Source of the DNA: Tritrichomonas musculus | Taxonomy: Eukaryota > Parabasalia > Tritrichomonadida > Tritrichomonadidae | NCBI GenBank assembly: GCA_039105265.1 | Contig: JAPFFF010000029.1 | Span: forward strand, 1,612,001 to 1,676,000 | DNA length: 64,000 nt | Direction: 5' to 3' | In this document: positions 10,973 through 22,972 of the stretch, piece by piece | How positions within the stretch are numbered: the first letter of the stretch is position 1 | Layout: each line of letters starts with the position of its first letter | Notes under the pieces: generated by a model | The model's database searches: none | What the model was told of the DNA's origin: nothing | Seen by the model: the letters and a program-made list of their open reading frames with translations, nothing else | Position numbers and translations under genes: made by a program

Positions 10973-13140
10973 GAGACAATTACACTTTTTTTTATTTTTC
11001 ACATCACATTTATCATATTTTTTTCTCTATCGTTTTTTACTACGATTTTTTTTCTCTATCGGCTTTTACTACGCTTTCCCTCTCAAAATTGAAAGAGCCA
11101 AAAATCCAAAAAATTCGAACACATAACATTTCGGCTCCAGAGCCCTCTAGGGATGCACGAAAAATCTGGAAAAAATATATTTTGATCTTTGATTCCTTAA
11201 GGTTACTACAAAAATTCCGCGCCAGCCGAACGACATTTCCTTGTCACAGATATTTATTTAATTATTCTCAAAACGCATAAATAAATTTTTTTAGTGGTTG
11301 ATTATTATAGAGCAATGTATTTTAAACAAGCATTTTCAATCCCGAAGTCAAACTCCGATTTTTTAAGAATGATGTACATAATTCAATAATTCGAATTATC
11401 AAAACAAAGAATCAAATTCGGGTTTTAATAAGCTGGGATATTAAAATATATCGTTTTTTAAAGATGTATATTGTTTTAAATTGTATTATAAGCCTTTTAA
11501 AATATTGAGGATTTCGAAGAATATACACAAAAAAAAAGTTATAAGCATAGATAAAAATATATTCGTTATACTCCAAATTCGATGTAGGTTAATAATTAAA
11601 GAATTTTTTAATGCTATTTTGGTTACTCATCGTAAAAAAAAGAGTTTTATAATTGATTATAACGAATAAAAAGACGTTTAAAGTAAGGAGCCGTTTAAAA
11701 TATAAAGCCGTTTACTAATATTTTTAATACTGATTTCCTTTTGAATAATTAAAAATGTATAAATAGCATTTTATTGCATATGTTTTCATAATTAAGCTAA
11801 TGATGTCAATAATATCCAAATCATAGATTTTGAATTTAATCGTTTGCTCGTTTATAATTATATGGAAACGATAAAAATATATTCAATTTTTTTTTTTTTT
11901 AAATTAAAATCAATTCAATTTTTAACATATTAACGATGGGAGATAATATTGTGAAAAAGGCAAATTATCATTTAATATAGCTTGTATATTAATATTTGCG
12001 TGTCATTTTCGCGATAGCATTGATACTTCAAATATTGATTGATTTTCTAAAAATAAAAGAAAATTACTTATTTGAAATTATTTAACGTTAATTAACAAAT
12101 CAGTCATCACCATTTTTAATTTAATAATGTTTTCGATAAGATAATTATATATTAAATGTGAGAAATTATTTTCTCAGAAAAAAAAACAAAATAACTAAAA
12201 TTGATAATAAAATATTGAATGGCAATAGAAAAATTATTGAATTAATTATTATTATATTTCATATTTATTTATTTTAATATATTCATGTGCTATAAGGATA
12301 TATAAACTTTATTCTGCTTATATAATATTATAAAACATATATTTAATGGTTATTATATATAATATAAATGTTATATTTCATAGAATTCATATTTTATATT
12401 TTGAAAATAAAGTATAATTTTGAATAAAAATAATTATATATTGAATGCATTGAAATATTTATTTTAATAAACGGCTCTTTTATCTTTTATCGATTTATTT
12501 TACAATAGAAAAGATTTTTGATATTAATAATATGATATAATTGTTTAGTATATTGTTTATTATTTTGGAGTTCCTGATATTTTCCTTTATGTGGTGAGAA
12601 TTGAACAATTTGATGAAAATATTATATTCTCTCTTCATCCAGTCACATAAACTAGCAATAAGGATACAAATTGTTTTATTATATATTATAATCGTTCATT
12701 CTTATTCTTTCATTTACTTTCATAGAATCTTATATCAAAATATTATATCTTCTCTTCATCCAGTTAAATAAACTAGCAATAAACGATATAAATTTATTTA
12801 ATAGTTATAATAGTTGTTCATTTTTATTCTTTCATTTACTTTCTGAAAATCTTATTAAGAAATTTAATATTTTTTTTCTCTCCCCCCCCCCGCTATTTCA
12901 TTTAGTATATATTAGTATATAATAAATTGTAGTGTTATCTGATATTATGATAACACAAATCCTTTATTTATTTTATGCTTATTTCATGCAAATCATCATA
13001 TTTTGATTTTTGAATATGCTCATTGAATTATTTCAATGGAAAAGATATAAAGAAATGATTTTTGAATTTCTAACTAACAACAGATTTTTCGTTTTAAGTA
13101 ATCAAAACATTACAATCACAAAGTTCTTTTACGTTATTAT
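10973..13140 (+). repeat. Left arm of the giant inverted repeat
   Basis: This pairs with 14432-18090. Shared landmarks include CTCTATCGGCTTTTACTACG near the end, two small open frames (11089-11280 and 11481-11669) repeated exactly on the other strand, a C10 run at about 12882-12891 mirrored as a G run at about 14682, and AACAACAGATTTTTCG near the inner end. It contains a single uninterrupted TTAA where each right-arm insertion sits. Confidence 0.9.
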
Positions 13141-14431
13141 TCATTTAAATTTTCATTTTTAACTTCATTTTTAACTTCATTTTTTTAAATCAACTTAAAT
13201 TTTTATTTTTAAATAATCGACCTCTTTTTTTCAATCATTTTTTCCAACATAAACAATCATTATTATCACTCATCCTATCTTTATTACTAGGCATGCTGTA
13301 ATCTTCTAAAATGGATCCGGAGAAAGAATTTTTATCCTCGAATAAGGTTATCATTATTATCTTTCGTTCAATCATTATTCTAGTATACTCATCATAATTT
13401 TTAAATATATATTATAATTATCACTCATTTTATCATTATTCTTTTCATTCTATCATAATATTTACTTGTTTATTATAATTGTCATTCATTTAATCATTAT
13501 TATCAATCATTTTATAATTCTTATCTCTAGTTCAATCATTATTCCAGTTTATTCATCATAATTTTTACTTATATATTATAATTATCACTCATTTTAACAT
13601 TATTATCACTCATTTTAACATTATTATCACTCATTTTAACATTATTATCATTCATATTATCATAATTCTTATTTTTTTAATTCATTCATCACTCATTTAA
13701 TCATTACTATCATTCATTTCATTTTTATTTTCATTTAATACATCATAATCCTTATTAAAAATACTGACAGAATTTAAAGGCTACACTTTACGGAACACTT
13801 ACTATACGTATTGACAAACACAGCTAATATATGACTCTCAAAAAAATGTGAGGGCATGTATTAGTCGTGGCTATGTTATCGTGGAAGTATTAATTGAAAG
13901 GAACAAATGTAGTGGCTTTAGATATGTTGAATTTAGATGTGTGGCTTTCTTTTCACGGTCAAAAATTGGTATTACTTTTTCTCATAAAGTAACTTCTTCT
14001 GCGGTTTGAATTAAAATACGCCTTTGTCAACCAATGAACATATACATTCACAAGAATTTCTCATTGATTTGTATATTAATAATAAAATCTTTATAGCAAA
14101 TCTTATTTAAACATAATTCTCACTGTTTATTTGGGAGAATTATGACATATATTCTAGAGTGATGTTAAAATAATTAGTAATTGTAATAAATAAATCAGTA
14201 TTATGACGAATCAAATGATTATAATTTTGGAAAGTGGATATTTATGATATATAAAAGATGATAATAATGATGGGTTGAGTGTGATTAATGATTAAATATA
14301 AGCATATATTACATAATACATGTGTAGTCATTTATGTTGGGATCAATTTTATCAATCTTTTAAATTGAATGAAAAAAATTTTGAGTTCAAAATTTGAAAA
14401 GTATTTAATTTCAATATGATTGTTATAATAT
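13140..14431. other. Unique centre of the palindrome
   Basis: About 1.3 kb of AT-rich DNA with no credible gene. It includes three to four tandem copies of a 21-base unit (TTATCACTCATTTTAACATTA) at about 13581-13652 and many scattered ATTATCA words. A slightly less AT-rich stretch at 13760-14050 shows no recognisable frame on either strand. Confidence 0.6.
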
Positions 14432-15739
14432 GTAATATTAACGTAAAAAACTCTGTGATTGTAATGTTTTGATTACTTAAAACGAAAAATCTGTTGTTAG
14501 TTAGAAATTCAAAAATCATTTCTTTATATCTTTTCCATTGAAATAATTCAATGAGCATATTCAAAAATCAAAATATGATGATTTGCATGAAATAAGCATA
14601 AAATAAATAAAGGATTTGTGTTATCATAATATCAGATAACACTACAATTTATTATATACTAATATATACTAAATGAAATAGCGGGGGGGGGGGAGAGAAA
14701 AAAAATATTAAATTTCTTAATAAGATTTTCAGAAAGTAAATGAAAGAATAAAAATGAACAACTATTATAACTATTAAATAAATTTATATCGTTTATTGCT
14801 AGTTTATTTAACTGGATGAAGAGAAGATATAATATTTTGATATAAGATTCTATGAAAGTAAATGAAAGAATAAGAATGAACGATTATAATATATAATAAA
14901 ACAATTTGTATCCTTATTGCTAGTTTATGTGACTGGATGAAGAGAGAATATAATATTTTCATCAAATTGTTCAATTCTCACCACATAAAGGAAAATATCA
15001 GGAACTCCAAAATAATAAACAATATACTAAACAATTATATCATATTATTAATATCAAAAATCTTTTCTATTGTAAAATAAATCGATAAAAGATAAAAGAG
15101 CCGTTTATTAAAATAAATATTTCAATGCATTCAATATATAATTATTTTTATTCAAAATTATACTTTATTTTCAAAATATAAAATATGAATTCTATGAAAT
15201 ATAACATTTATATTATATATAATAACCATTAAATATATGTTTTATAATATTATATAAGCAGAATAAAGTTTATATATCCTTATAGCACATGAATATATTA
15301 AAATAAATAAATATGAAATATAATAATAATTAATTCAATAATTTTTCTATTGCCATTCAATATTTTATTATCAATTTTAGTTATTTTGTTTTTTTTTCTG
15401 AGAAAATAATTTCTCACATTTAATATATAATTATCTTATCGAAAACATTATTAAATTAAAAATGGTGATGACTGATTTGTTAATTAACGTTAAATAATTT
15501 CAAATAAGTAATTTTCTTTTATTTTTAGAAAATCAATCAATATTTGAAGTATCAATGCTATCGCGAAAATGACACGCAAATATTAATATACAAGCTATAT
15601 TAAATGATAATTTGCCTTTTTCACAATATTATCTCCCATCGTTAATATGTTAAAAATTGAATTGATTTTAATTTAAAAAAAAAAAAAATTGAATATATTT
15701 TTATCGTTTCCATATAATTATAAACGAGCAAACGATTAA

Positions 15740-15979
15740 GGTACAAATCCAGTACGTTATTTTTTGTAAGTGAGAACGTTTATTATTTGAATAGATGGGG
15801 GTCTTTGAAAAAGTTTAAATTGACAAGGTGTGTTTTTGACATTTATTTTACATTTTTCTTAATTCAATGACATGTTATGTAAAAAATAGTCAGATATTCG
15901 ATTTTTTATATAACATGTCGTTTTTTTCTTATAAAGTGTCAAAAAAAATGGCGGTTACGTAACGTACTGGATTTGTACC
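15740..15979. mobile_element. 240-bp TTAA-flanked MITE
   Basis: It is flanked by TTAA at 15736-15739 and 15980-15983. The ends are a perfect 20-base inverted repeat, GGTACAAATCCAGTACGTTA. The left arm of the palindrome has the same flanking sequence with a single TTAA and no insert, so the boundaries are proven by the empty site. Internally there is a second inverted repeat around ACATGTTAT and ATAACATGT. It has no coding capacity. TTAA targets are used by piggyBac and Kolobok; the GG start is more like Kolobok than piggyBac (CCC). Confidence 0.92.
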
Positions 15980-16124
15980 TTAAATTCAAAATCTATGAAT
16001 TGGATATTATTGACATCATTAGCTTAATTATGAAAACATATGCAAAAAAATGCTATTTATACATTTTTAATTATTCAAAAGGAAATCAGTATTAAAAATA
16101 TTAGTAAACGGCTTTATATTTTAA

Positions 16125-17364
16125 GGGGGTTTTACATGATTTGAAAATATAAATATCTTAATAAATATTTATTATTTTTAAATTTAATTGGTATCAAAAA
16201 CAATAAGAACTAATACTCGAATTTATAAAATAATGAACAATTTAAAATTTTCATAATGTTCTTCAAATAAATATAATAGTTATCGATTATAAATTATTAA
16301 AATTTTATTAATTTTAATGATTTAATAGACTATGACAGATACTAGCAAACTTTAATTAAAGTAATACTTTAAACATTCCAAAATATGATATAATTATTGA
16401 AAAGAATCATCTAATAACTTGGTTAAACTACCTTTATTATAAATTTATCCTATAAAAATTGAATAAAAAACATTTTTGTGAACTTAAATTATGCGTTCTA
16501 AATCATCTAGAAGATTTAAAAAAGGATGAGGAATATAAAGACAAAAAAATCAAAGAAGAAGAAGAAAACAAGAATAATATCTTTGATATCTGCAAAATAA
16601 GAAAAATTATATTTTAATTCATTCTTAAAAAGCAAATAAATAAAAAATATTATAAAAATCTTAATGTCATATAAATTTTAACCAAAATTTGGGATAGTCT
16701 TCAGAATTTCATAATAATTTTACTGAAAAAATGGATGTAATATCATTTAAAAATGGTCATCCATTGAAAAATAATTTTCATCACCTAACAACGATATCAA
16801 TAGACAATTTGAAAAAAAACTGATCCATAAAATAATATAAGAACCTAAAAACTTAGGGTTTATCTGAGCGTTTTTTTCTATTTAGGCCTTTAAAAAAAAT
16901 ATCAAAAAAATTATTTTTTGGTTTCGACAATGATTCCAAAATTACCTATCGATATTGAAAGAATATAAAAAATTAATGAGTGATTGTTAAGGAAAAAAAT
17001 TCAGAAATCCAAAATTCGTCAAGTTATAAAAGGATTAAAATGAGCATTTTTTTTAGTGAGGTGGGAAAACTTTAACAAATTAAAATAAACCATTTAATTT
17101 TTCACAATTTTTGATAGAACGATCATTTTTTTTGAGAGAAATCATTTCATAATTCTATTAATTCAAATTTGAATCAAAAAGGTCATATTTTGAAATAAAA
17201 GGCTAAATAATAAAATAATGTTTTCTTATTATAATTTAATTATTGGTTGATTTCATTATATTTATGATATTTATAATCGTATAAATTTTATTAATTTTAA
17301 GTATCACTTCCTCAAATTTGTTATTCGTCATTTTAATTGGGTTTCAAAATTCTGTTATACCCCC
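16125..17364. mobile_element. 1.24-kb TTAA-flanked non-autonomous element with GGGGG ends
   Basis: TTAA duplications lie at 16121-16124 and 17365-17368, and the matching left-arm site has one TTAA and no insert. The ends are imperfect inverted repeats, GGGGGTTTTACATGATTTGAA against GGGGGTATAACAGAATTTTG. The interior is AT-rich and has no transposase; the longest run of sense codons is a short Lys/Glu-rich stretch near 16510. It is grouped with the element at 42832-44241 by TTAA plus a 5' G run. Confidence 0.88.
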
Positions 17365-18141
17365 TTAAACGGCTCCTTACTTTAAACGTCTTTTTATTCG
17401 TTATAATCAATTATAAAACTCTTTTTTTTACGATGAGTAACCAAAATAGCATTAAAAAATTCTTTAATTATTAACCTACATCGAATTTGGAGTATAACGA
17501 ATATATTTTTATCTATGCTTATAACTTTTTTTTTGTGTATATTCTTCGAAATCCTCAATATTTTAAAAGGCTTATAATACAATTTAAAACAATATACATC
17601 TTTAAAAAACGATATATTTTAATATCCCAGCTTATTAAAACCCGAATTTGATTCTTTGTTTTGATAATTCGAATTATTGAATTATGTACATCATTCTTAA
17701 AAAATCGGAGTTTGACTTCGGGATTGAAAATGCTTGTTTAAAATACATTGCTCTATAATAATCAACCACTAAAAAAATTTATTTATGCGTTTTGAGAATA
17801 ATTAAATAAATATCTGTGACAAGGAAATGTCGTTCGGCTGGCGCGGAATTTTTGTAGTAACCTTAAGGAATCAAAGATCAAAATATATTTTTTCCAGATT
17901 TTTCGTGCATCCCTAGAGGGCTCTGGAGCCGAAATGTTATGTGTTCGAATTTTTTGGATTTTTGGCTCTTTCAATTTTGAGAGGGAAAGCGTAGTAAAAG
18001 CCGATAGAGAAAAAAAATCGTAGTAAAAAACGATAGAGAAAAAAATATGATAAATGTGATGTGAAAAATAAAAAAAAGTGAACATTTTCCTCAAATGATT
18101 CATTTGATTAAAAAAGAAAAAAAAAATAATGACTATTGCAT

Positions 18142-18262
18142 TTATTGAATAAGCTTAGTAGACAAATCATCAACTTGTTCACTAGAAATATTTTCTTTTT
18201 TTTGACAAGATGGAATTCGCGGTAAAAAGCAAATCAAGATGAATAAGCAAATAGAGGATAAT
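18142..18262 (-). pseudogene. Broken paralogue of the four-transmembrane gene (C-terminal tail)
   Basis: The minus-strand frame ends EQVDDLSTKLIQ, matching the tail EQVDDLSTSLIP of the gene at 8956-9681, and homology continues over about 120 bases into the last membrane segment before fading. The 3' flank is also paralogous, but it is split: its far part is at about 10885-10963, on the other side of the palindromic element. An ancestral duplicate locus was therefore opened by that insertion. Confidence 0.7.
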
Positions 18263-18374
18263 ATTAAAAAATAAATTTTTGGCAAAAATAACGTATTTTT
18301 GTATTTTTATCCCAAAAAATGTTAAAAAACGATATTATAGTCATTTTAACTTAATTTAAAAAGTTTGTTTATTT

Positions 18375-19330
18375 AGATGGGTTCCGACTTGAAATAACGT
18401 ATTTTTTTCATTTTAAAATAAATCTATCTTATTATATTTTCATTTTTTTACTAAACATATTTATATAATAAAATAGTTATACTTTTCTTTATATTTCTTT
18501 ATATTTTAATGTAAAAAGAAAGATCTAATGCATTTATCTAATCATTTAAAAATTTATCAATTTCGGACTATATTCATAATATAAAATAATATATAAATTA
18601 AACAACTTATATTTTTATTAAATTTTCGAAATATTGTTTATTAACAGAGATAAATGTATAATTTATCAAAAAATGGGAGAAATTTGTTTTTGTTTTTTCT
18701 CTTTGAATCTTGGATATATTTATATGTTTAAGCATTTTAAAAGTATTTAATTTTTTAATATAATATAATCAATTAATTTATTCTAAATTATAGCGATTTA
18801 ATATTAAGATATAAACTTAATTTTTTTTAGAAATAATATTCTCAAAAAGTTAATTTTAAAATTTATTCTATATTCGAAAACCTCCAAAAAAAAGAAAATT
18901 TCACTTTAAAAATGCATAATAATAAAATATCAATACCAATTATTTTTAAATTTCATATTTAATGTAGAAAATTTAAGTAAAATGGACTATATATAATAAT
19001 TCATTTCGATGTTTTGAAAAAAATACTCAATATCCATTTATTTCAAGACAATTAGAGCAACTATAATATTGTTAATTCGTTTTAAATGAGTTTTTAGAAG
19101 TTTCAGATAGAATGATAAATACTATATTTCTCTCAAAATTTTGAATGATATTCCTTTCAATTTTATATTTTAAGATTAAAATATGATTATCTTTAAATAT
19201 AAATAAATATTTAATAATCGTATCGGTGTAATTAAAGATAATCTTATATAATTAAAAATATCATAATATGATTAAATAAAAAACCTATTAAGTCCCAAAA
19301 AGTCCCAGCATATTGAGTCGGGACCCATCT
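18375..19330. mobile_element. 956-bp element with 8-bp target duplication
   Basis: Direct repeats GTTTATTT flank it at 18367-18374 and 19331-19338. The ends are inverted repeats, AGATGGGTTCCGACT against AGATGGGTCCCGACT. If the shared A is counted in the target, the duplication is nine bases. The interior is AT-rich without a gene. Eight to nine base duplications fit hAT or Mutator-like non-autonomous elements; the ends do not decide between them. Confidence 0.8.
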
Positions 19331-19338
19331 GTTTATTT

Positions 19339-19943
19339 ATAAAAATCAAATTTTAATAACAGGATAAATTTATTTTTAAAACTTGTTAGAACTTTTTATA
19401 TGAGGTTTCAGAATAATTGAGAAAAGGCATTGAAAATTTATGATTAAAAATATGATAAGAGGTTATTAATTGAAAAAATGAATGAATTTAACAAATGAAG
19501 AATCAGATATTAGATAAACCTTAAAATATTAAAGAACATTAGACAGAATAATTAATCCCAAAAAAATTATGACAAATATTCAATATCTTGCTTTTTATAT
19601 CGAAATAATGAATTTTTTTCATCAATATAATAGAATTTCATTGATATAAACAAAAGTTAAAGCAAGCAAATAATAATAAATTTTTCAAATTCTCTATATT
19701 CTCACATTTTTTTAATAATTCTTAAAATATGGTAGCATTTTGTATATAATAACTAAAATAATATGTTTTGTAACCAATATTTCATGCAAATCAAGTATCT
19801 TCAATAGTAAAATTTGTTTGTATGCGATCAATTCCAGAACTGATGGAATTATCTCAAATTTTATTCAATCAAAAAAAAAAAAAAAAAACTTTGAAGTTTT
19901 TTAAATGAATTATATAAGTACTAAAAGAATAATTATTAAACTT
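19339..19943. other. AT-rich intergenic DNA
   Basis: No gene seen. It contains an A18 run at about 19870-19888 and the downstream flank of the Pmp-like gene, which is transcribed toward it. Confidence 0.6.
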
Positions 19944-22169
19944 TTATAATTGAACCTGTACATCTTCATTTGTTTCTTGATTAATATTACTAACAATTGA
20001 ATCGCCGCCATTATCTAAATTAGTGCTATATTTTTTGAGACTAGCTTTTCTGACAAATGGAATAATAACCAAAGCCAACAATGCAACAATTGCAGCCAGA
20101 GAAACCACTCCAACAACAGTGCCTGATATTATTCCGATTTTCCTTTTATCTCTACTTTTTGAACCTCTTTTATTATCATCGCCTGGTTCAAGAACGACAT
20201 GTTGAATTGTGCAATTTGTTTGTATGTTATCAATTCCGGCATCTGTTGTTGAATTGCCGGCAATGCAAATGAAACCGTCATTATTAAATGACACATTAGC
20301 ATTGTCATCTTGATAAACTCTGATATAATTAGAATTTATCTTCTCTGCTTCTTCATCTTCTTCATTAAATGAGAATGAATTCTTTCCTAATAAAAGATCA
20401 GCATTCTCTTTCAGATCGATGATTAACTGTGTTGAATCATTGATTGGATCACTACAAAAAACATTTCCTAATAAAACAACGTTGTCATTTGTTAAGCCAT
20501 CAGGAATATCCTCATCAACATTATCATCTTCGTCTTCTTCACCTTCTTCTTCTTTTTTTGACATTCCATTTTTACTTGCTTCTTTGTTTGGATTAATAAC
20601 TAGATGGACAGATGAACTGCAATTTGGACTTGTGCAACTGTTATTAATGAATTCGCATTCGCACATTTTAGAGTAAGAAAATGGCGAATAATAAAAGGCG
20701 CCTGCATCTGAAGCTGTGTTGTTAGTAAAATTGCACGTTTCAAATTCAGATCTAGACGACATGTAATTAAAGAAATAAAGAGCTCCTCCTTTGCCATATG
20801 ATAAACATGATGTAAACAATGAATCTTCAAATTCAAGGTTGCAATTGTTGCCTTCAAAAGTCACATAAAAAGCGCCTCCGTTTTGATGTGACGTGCAAAA
20901 TGTGAAGTTTGTATTATCAACTTCCATTTCACAATAGTCTTCAGACATGCAGACATAAACAGCACCGCCATTCTCAAACGCTGTGCATGAATCAAACAAG
21001 CAGTCTTCTATTTCAATCTCGCAGTCATAAATTGCAATTGTTGCAAAAATGGCGCCTCCGTTACCGTCTGTTGAACAGTTAATGAAACGACACTTTTCCA
21101 AATCAAGTTGAGCATTAATTACATGAATTGCGCCTCCATCTTGTTGTATTGGTGATCTGAAGTTACTGAAGCACGCCTTTCCAAGCTCAATTCCCGAGCC
21201 ACCAATGTAATCTTGGCGGTTAGGATACTCAACACAATTTTCAGTCAGTGGTGATTCAATGACAGAATCTGGCTGGCATTGATCGATACTTTCACAATTG
21301 AAGATGATCAAATTGCTGAGATTTATCCTTGTCGAAATGTTAAGGTCAATTGTCTGCTTTGATCCTTGAACGCAGTTGCAATCGGTTAAATTGAATGATT
21401 CAAATCTGCCTTTCTCAACAACCTCGAGATTCCTGTAATTGTTGACACTTTTGTTTGTCGACACAAATGAGCAAAGACCGAGATAAACGTTTGCTTTTGA
21501 ATTCTGTGAATGATTAAGGATGTTGCTTTCAATATAAACATTGACGAGATTGTTGCTGCTCGCTGTAAAAGAGTAGGAATTGCGATACAAAATGAGCTTG
21601 TCGTGACTTGTTCGGTTTTCATTGCCAACGCGGCACCACATTGAAGATCCTTTGACTGCAGCTTCATTATCTTCAAATCTGCAACGTTGAATTGCTAATT
21701 TTTCCCTTGAAAAAGCACAAATTGCGCCTCCGTTTCGAGTTGCAGCGTTGTATTTGAAAGTGCATCCTTCTATGATGATTGAATGGCGCTCGATTTCACC
21801 GATTCTGAGATAAAGAGCACCACCGTTAATTGCTTGACAATTTGTAAATAAAGCATTGTATATTGAACATGATCGAGAATTTCTTTGATTTGTAGATTTG
21901 AGGTAAATTGCACCTCCGAGTTTTCCTATGCAATTATCAAATTTAACATCGGTTATTGTGCAATTCAATTGATTTTTATTGATATATATTGCACCACCAT
22001 CGAAATTTGTATTTTTAAAGTTTGAGAAAATAGTCTTTCTTAGATTAATCTTATTTGTATCATCATCTATTCTGTCATGTCGATGATAGCCATTTCCTTT
22101 GTTATTTGCATTTAATACTTGCTTATTTTGGCAAAAAGATACCTGAAGTAATAAATATATGGTAAACAT
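19944..22169 (-). CDS. Pmp-like beta-helix surface protein (741 aa)
   Basis: A short hydrophobic N-terminus (FTIYLLLQVSF) serves as a probable signal peptide. Residues about 40-510 carry repeated GGAI/GGAL/GGAF motifs followed by F-x-x-N/C patterns (DGGAIYI, LGGAIYL, NGGALYL, NGGAIC, NGGAVYV, NGGAFYV, KGGALYF), the hallmark of chlamydial polymorphic outer membrane protein repeats that form a right-handed beta-helix. An acidic linker lies at about 535-560, one transmembrane helix at about 681-707 (IISGTVVGVVSLAAI), and a short basic then polar cytoplasmic tail ends the protein. Pmp families are large in T. vaginalis and are thought to be adhesins. Many Cys may form disulfides. Length and architecture look complete. 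Confidence 0.9.
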   Translation of the reverse strand: MFTIYLLLQVSFCQNKQVLNANNKGNGYHRHDRIDDDTNKINLRKTIFSNFKNTNFDGGAIYINKNQLNCTITDVKFDNCIGKLGGAIYLKSTNQRNSRSCSIYNALFTNCQAINGGALYLRIGEIERHSIIIEGCTFKYNAATRNGGAICAFSREKLAIQRCRFEDNEAAVKGSSMWCRVGNENRTSHDKLILYRNSYSFTASSNNLVNVYIESNILNHSQNSKANVYLGLCSFVSTNKSVNNYRNLEVVEKGRFESFNLTDCNCVQGSKQTIDLNISTRINLSNLIIFNCESIDQCQPDSVIESPLTENCVEYPNRQDYIGGSGIELGKACFSNFRSPIQQDGGAIHVINAQLDLEKCRFINCSTDGNGGAIFATIAIYDCEIEIEDCLFDSCTAFENGGAVYVCMSEDYCEMEVDNTNFTFCTSHQNGGAFYVTFEGNNCNLEFEDSLFTSCLSYGKGGALYFFNYMSSRSEFETCNFTNNTASDAGAFYYSPFSYSKMCECEFINNSCTSPNCSSSVHLVINPNKEASKNGMSKKEEEGEEDEDDNVDEDIPDGLTNDNVVLLGNVFCSDPINDSTQLIIDLKENADLLLGKNSFSFNEEDEEAEKINSNYIRVYQDDNANVSFNNDGFICIAGNSTTDAGIDNIQTNCTIQHVVLEPGDDNKRGSKSRDKRKIGIISGTVVGVVSLAAIVALLALVIIPFVRKASLKKYSTNLDNGGDSIVSNINQETNEDVQVQL

Positions 22170-22972
22170 GAAAATAAATGGAAAGAAACATTAAAATAAA
22201 AAAAATAATTACAAATAAATGAAATTTTGATTGTATCTGAATATATTTTCATTATGTAAGATTTTATTAATAATATAATGCTTTATATATGATTTTTATA
22301 ATATAAATTTAAATATTTCACATTATTCAAGCTTATTTTGCAGTATATAATAATGTCAATTTTTTGACTCCGTAATCATCTCATTTTTATAATCTATTTA
22401 AAATTCAAAGCATTATTTTAATAAAATAAAATTTTATAATAAAAAAATTATTAAAATATTTAGTAAAATAGTTTTCATAATATAAATAATTTTATTTACA
22501 AATGTATTAACAATATGAAATATTATATACTTCGATTTAAAAGAATAATATTATGTATCAATCATAAATGATAAAAAATGATAATATTTATCACGTTTTT
22601 TATAAATCATTATGTTGTTTATATCATTTAAAATAACTTTTATCAAGAATATATGGATTAAATATGTATGTTTTGATTTTTTTTATTCAATGAAAATATT
22701 TTAATTAGCAAAAGAAAATTTGGAAGACAAAAAGAATTTAATTAATCGATTTTATTCAATGTATAATAATAATTACTTGTATATATTAGATTCAACAAAA
22801 AATTGAATATTGAATAAAAGTTAAAATTATACATTATTCAAGAGTGTTTTTAAAAAAATCCAAAATTAAAACGATGAGGATACAATGTTGAATTAATAAA
22901 AATCAAGATAAAGTAATTCCATATTCAATATTTTATAAAGAACAAGAATTCGTTGTCACTTCAACAGGATCG
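22170..22972. other. AT-rich divergent intergenic region
   Basis: It separates the diverging Pmp-like and BspA-like genes. The base composition is close to pure A/T with no frame, RNA gene or repeat I can support. It must hold both promoters. Confidence 0.6.

Larger units (their letters stand above)
10973..18090. mobile_element. 7.1-kb palindromic element with 2.16-kb inverted arms, MULE-like
   Basis: The direct repeat TCAAATGAT flanks it at 10964-10972 and 18091-18099. The left end begins GAGACAATTACAC and the right end (inverted) GGAAAATGTTCAC; both continue into an identical T-rich block. The arms are nearly identical over about 2.16 kb once two later insertions in the right arm are removed, and they enclose about 1.29 kb of unique AT-rich DNA. 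No transposase gene is visible. Nine-base duplications, very long arms and G-starting ends fit Mutator-like elements, known in T. vaginalis; a foldback-type element is the alternative. Removing both later insertions with one TTAA each leaves about 5.63 kb as the original size. Confidence 0.7.
14432..18090 (-). repeat. Right arm of the giant inverted repeat, carrying two insertions
   Basis: The reverse complement matches the left arm except for two clean insertions at TTAA sites (15740-15979 and 16125-17364). Without them and one TTAA copy each, the arm is about 2.17 kb, the same as the left arm. The copied small frames at 17394-17582 and 17783-18103 are arm sequence, not independent genes. 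Confidence 0.9.

Noticed and set aside
11089-11669. Two small genes (63 and 62 codons) repeated at 17394-18103
   Set aside because: They are duplicated because they lie in the arms of the palindrome; composition is low-complexity and no start or promoter signal supports them. The same applies to 14352-14564.
15740-17364. Assignment of the TTAA elements to piggyBac
   Set aside because: Target fits, but the ends start with GG/GGGGG rather than CCC and no transposase is present; left unassigned with Kolobok as the better guess.
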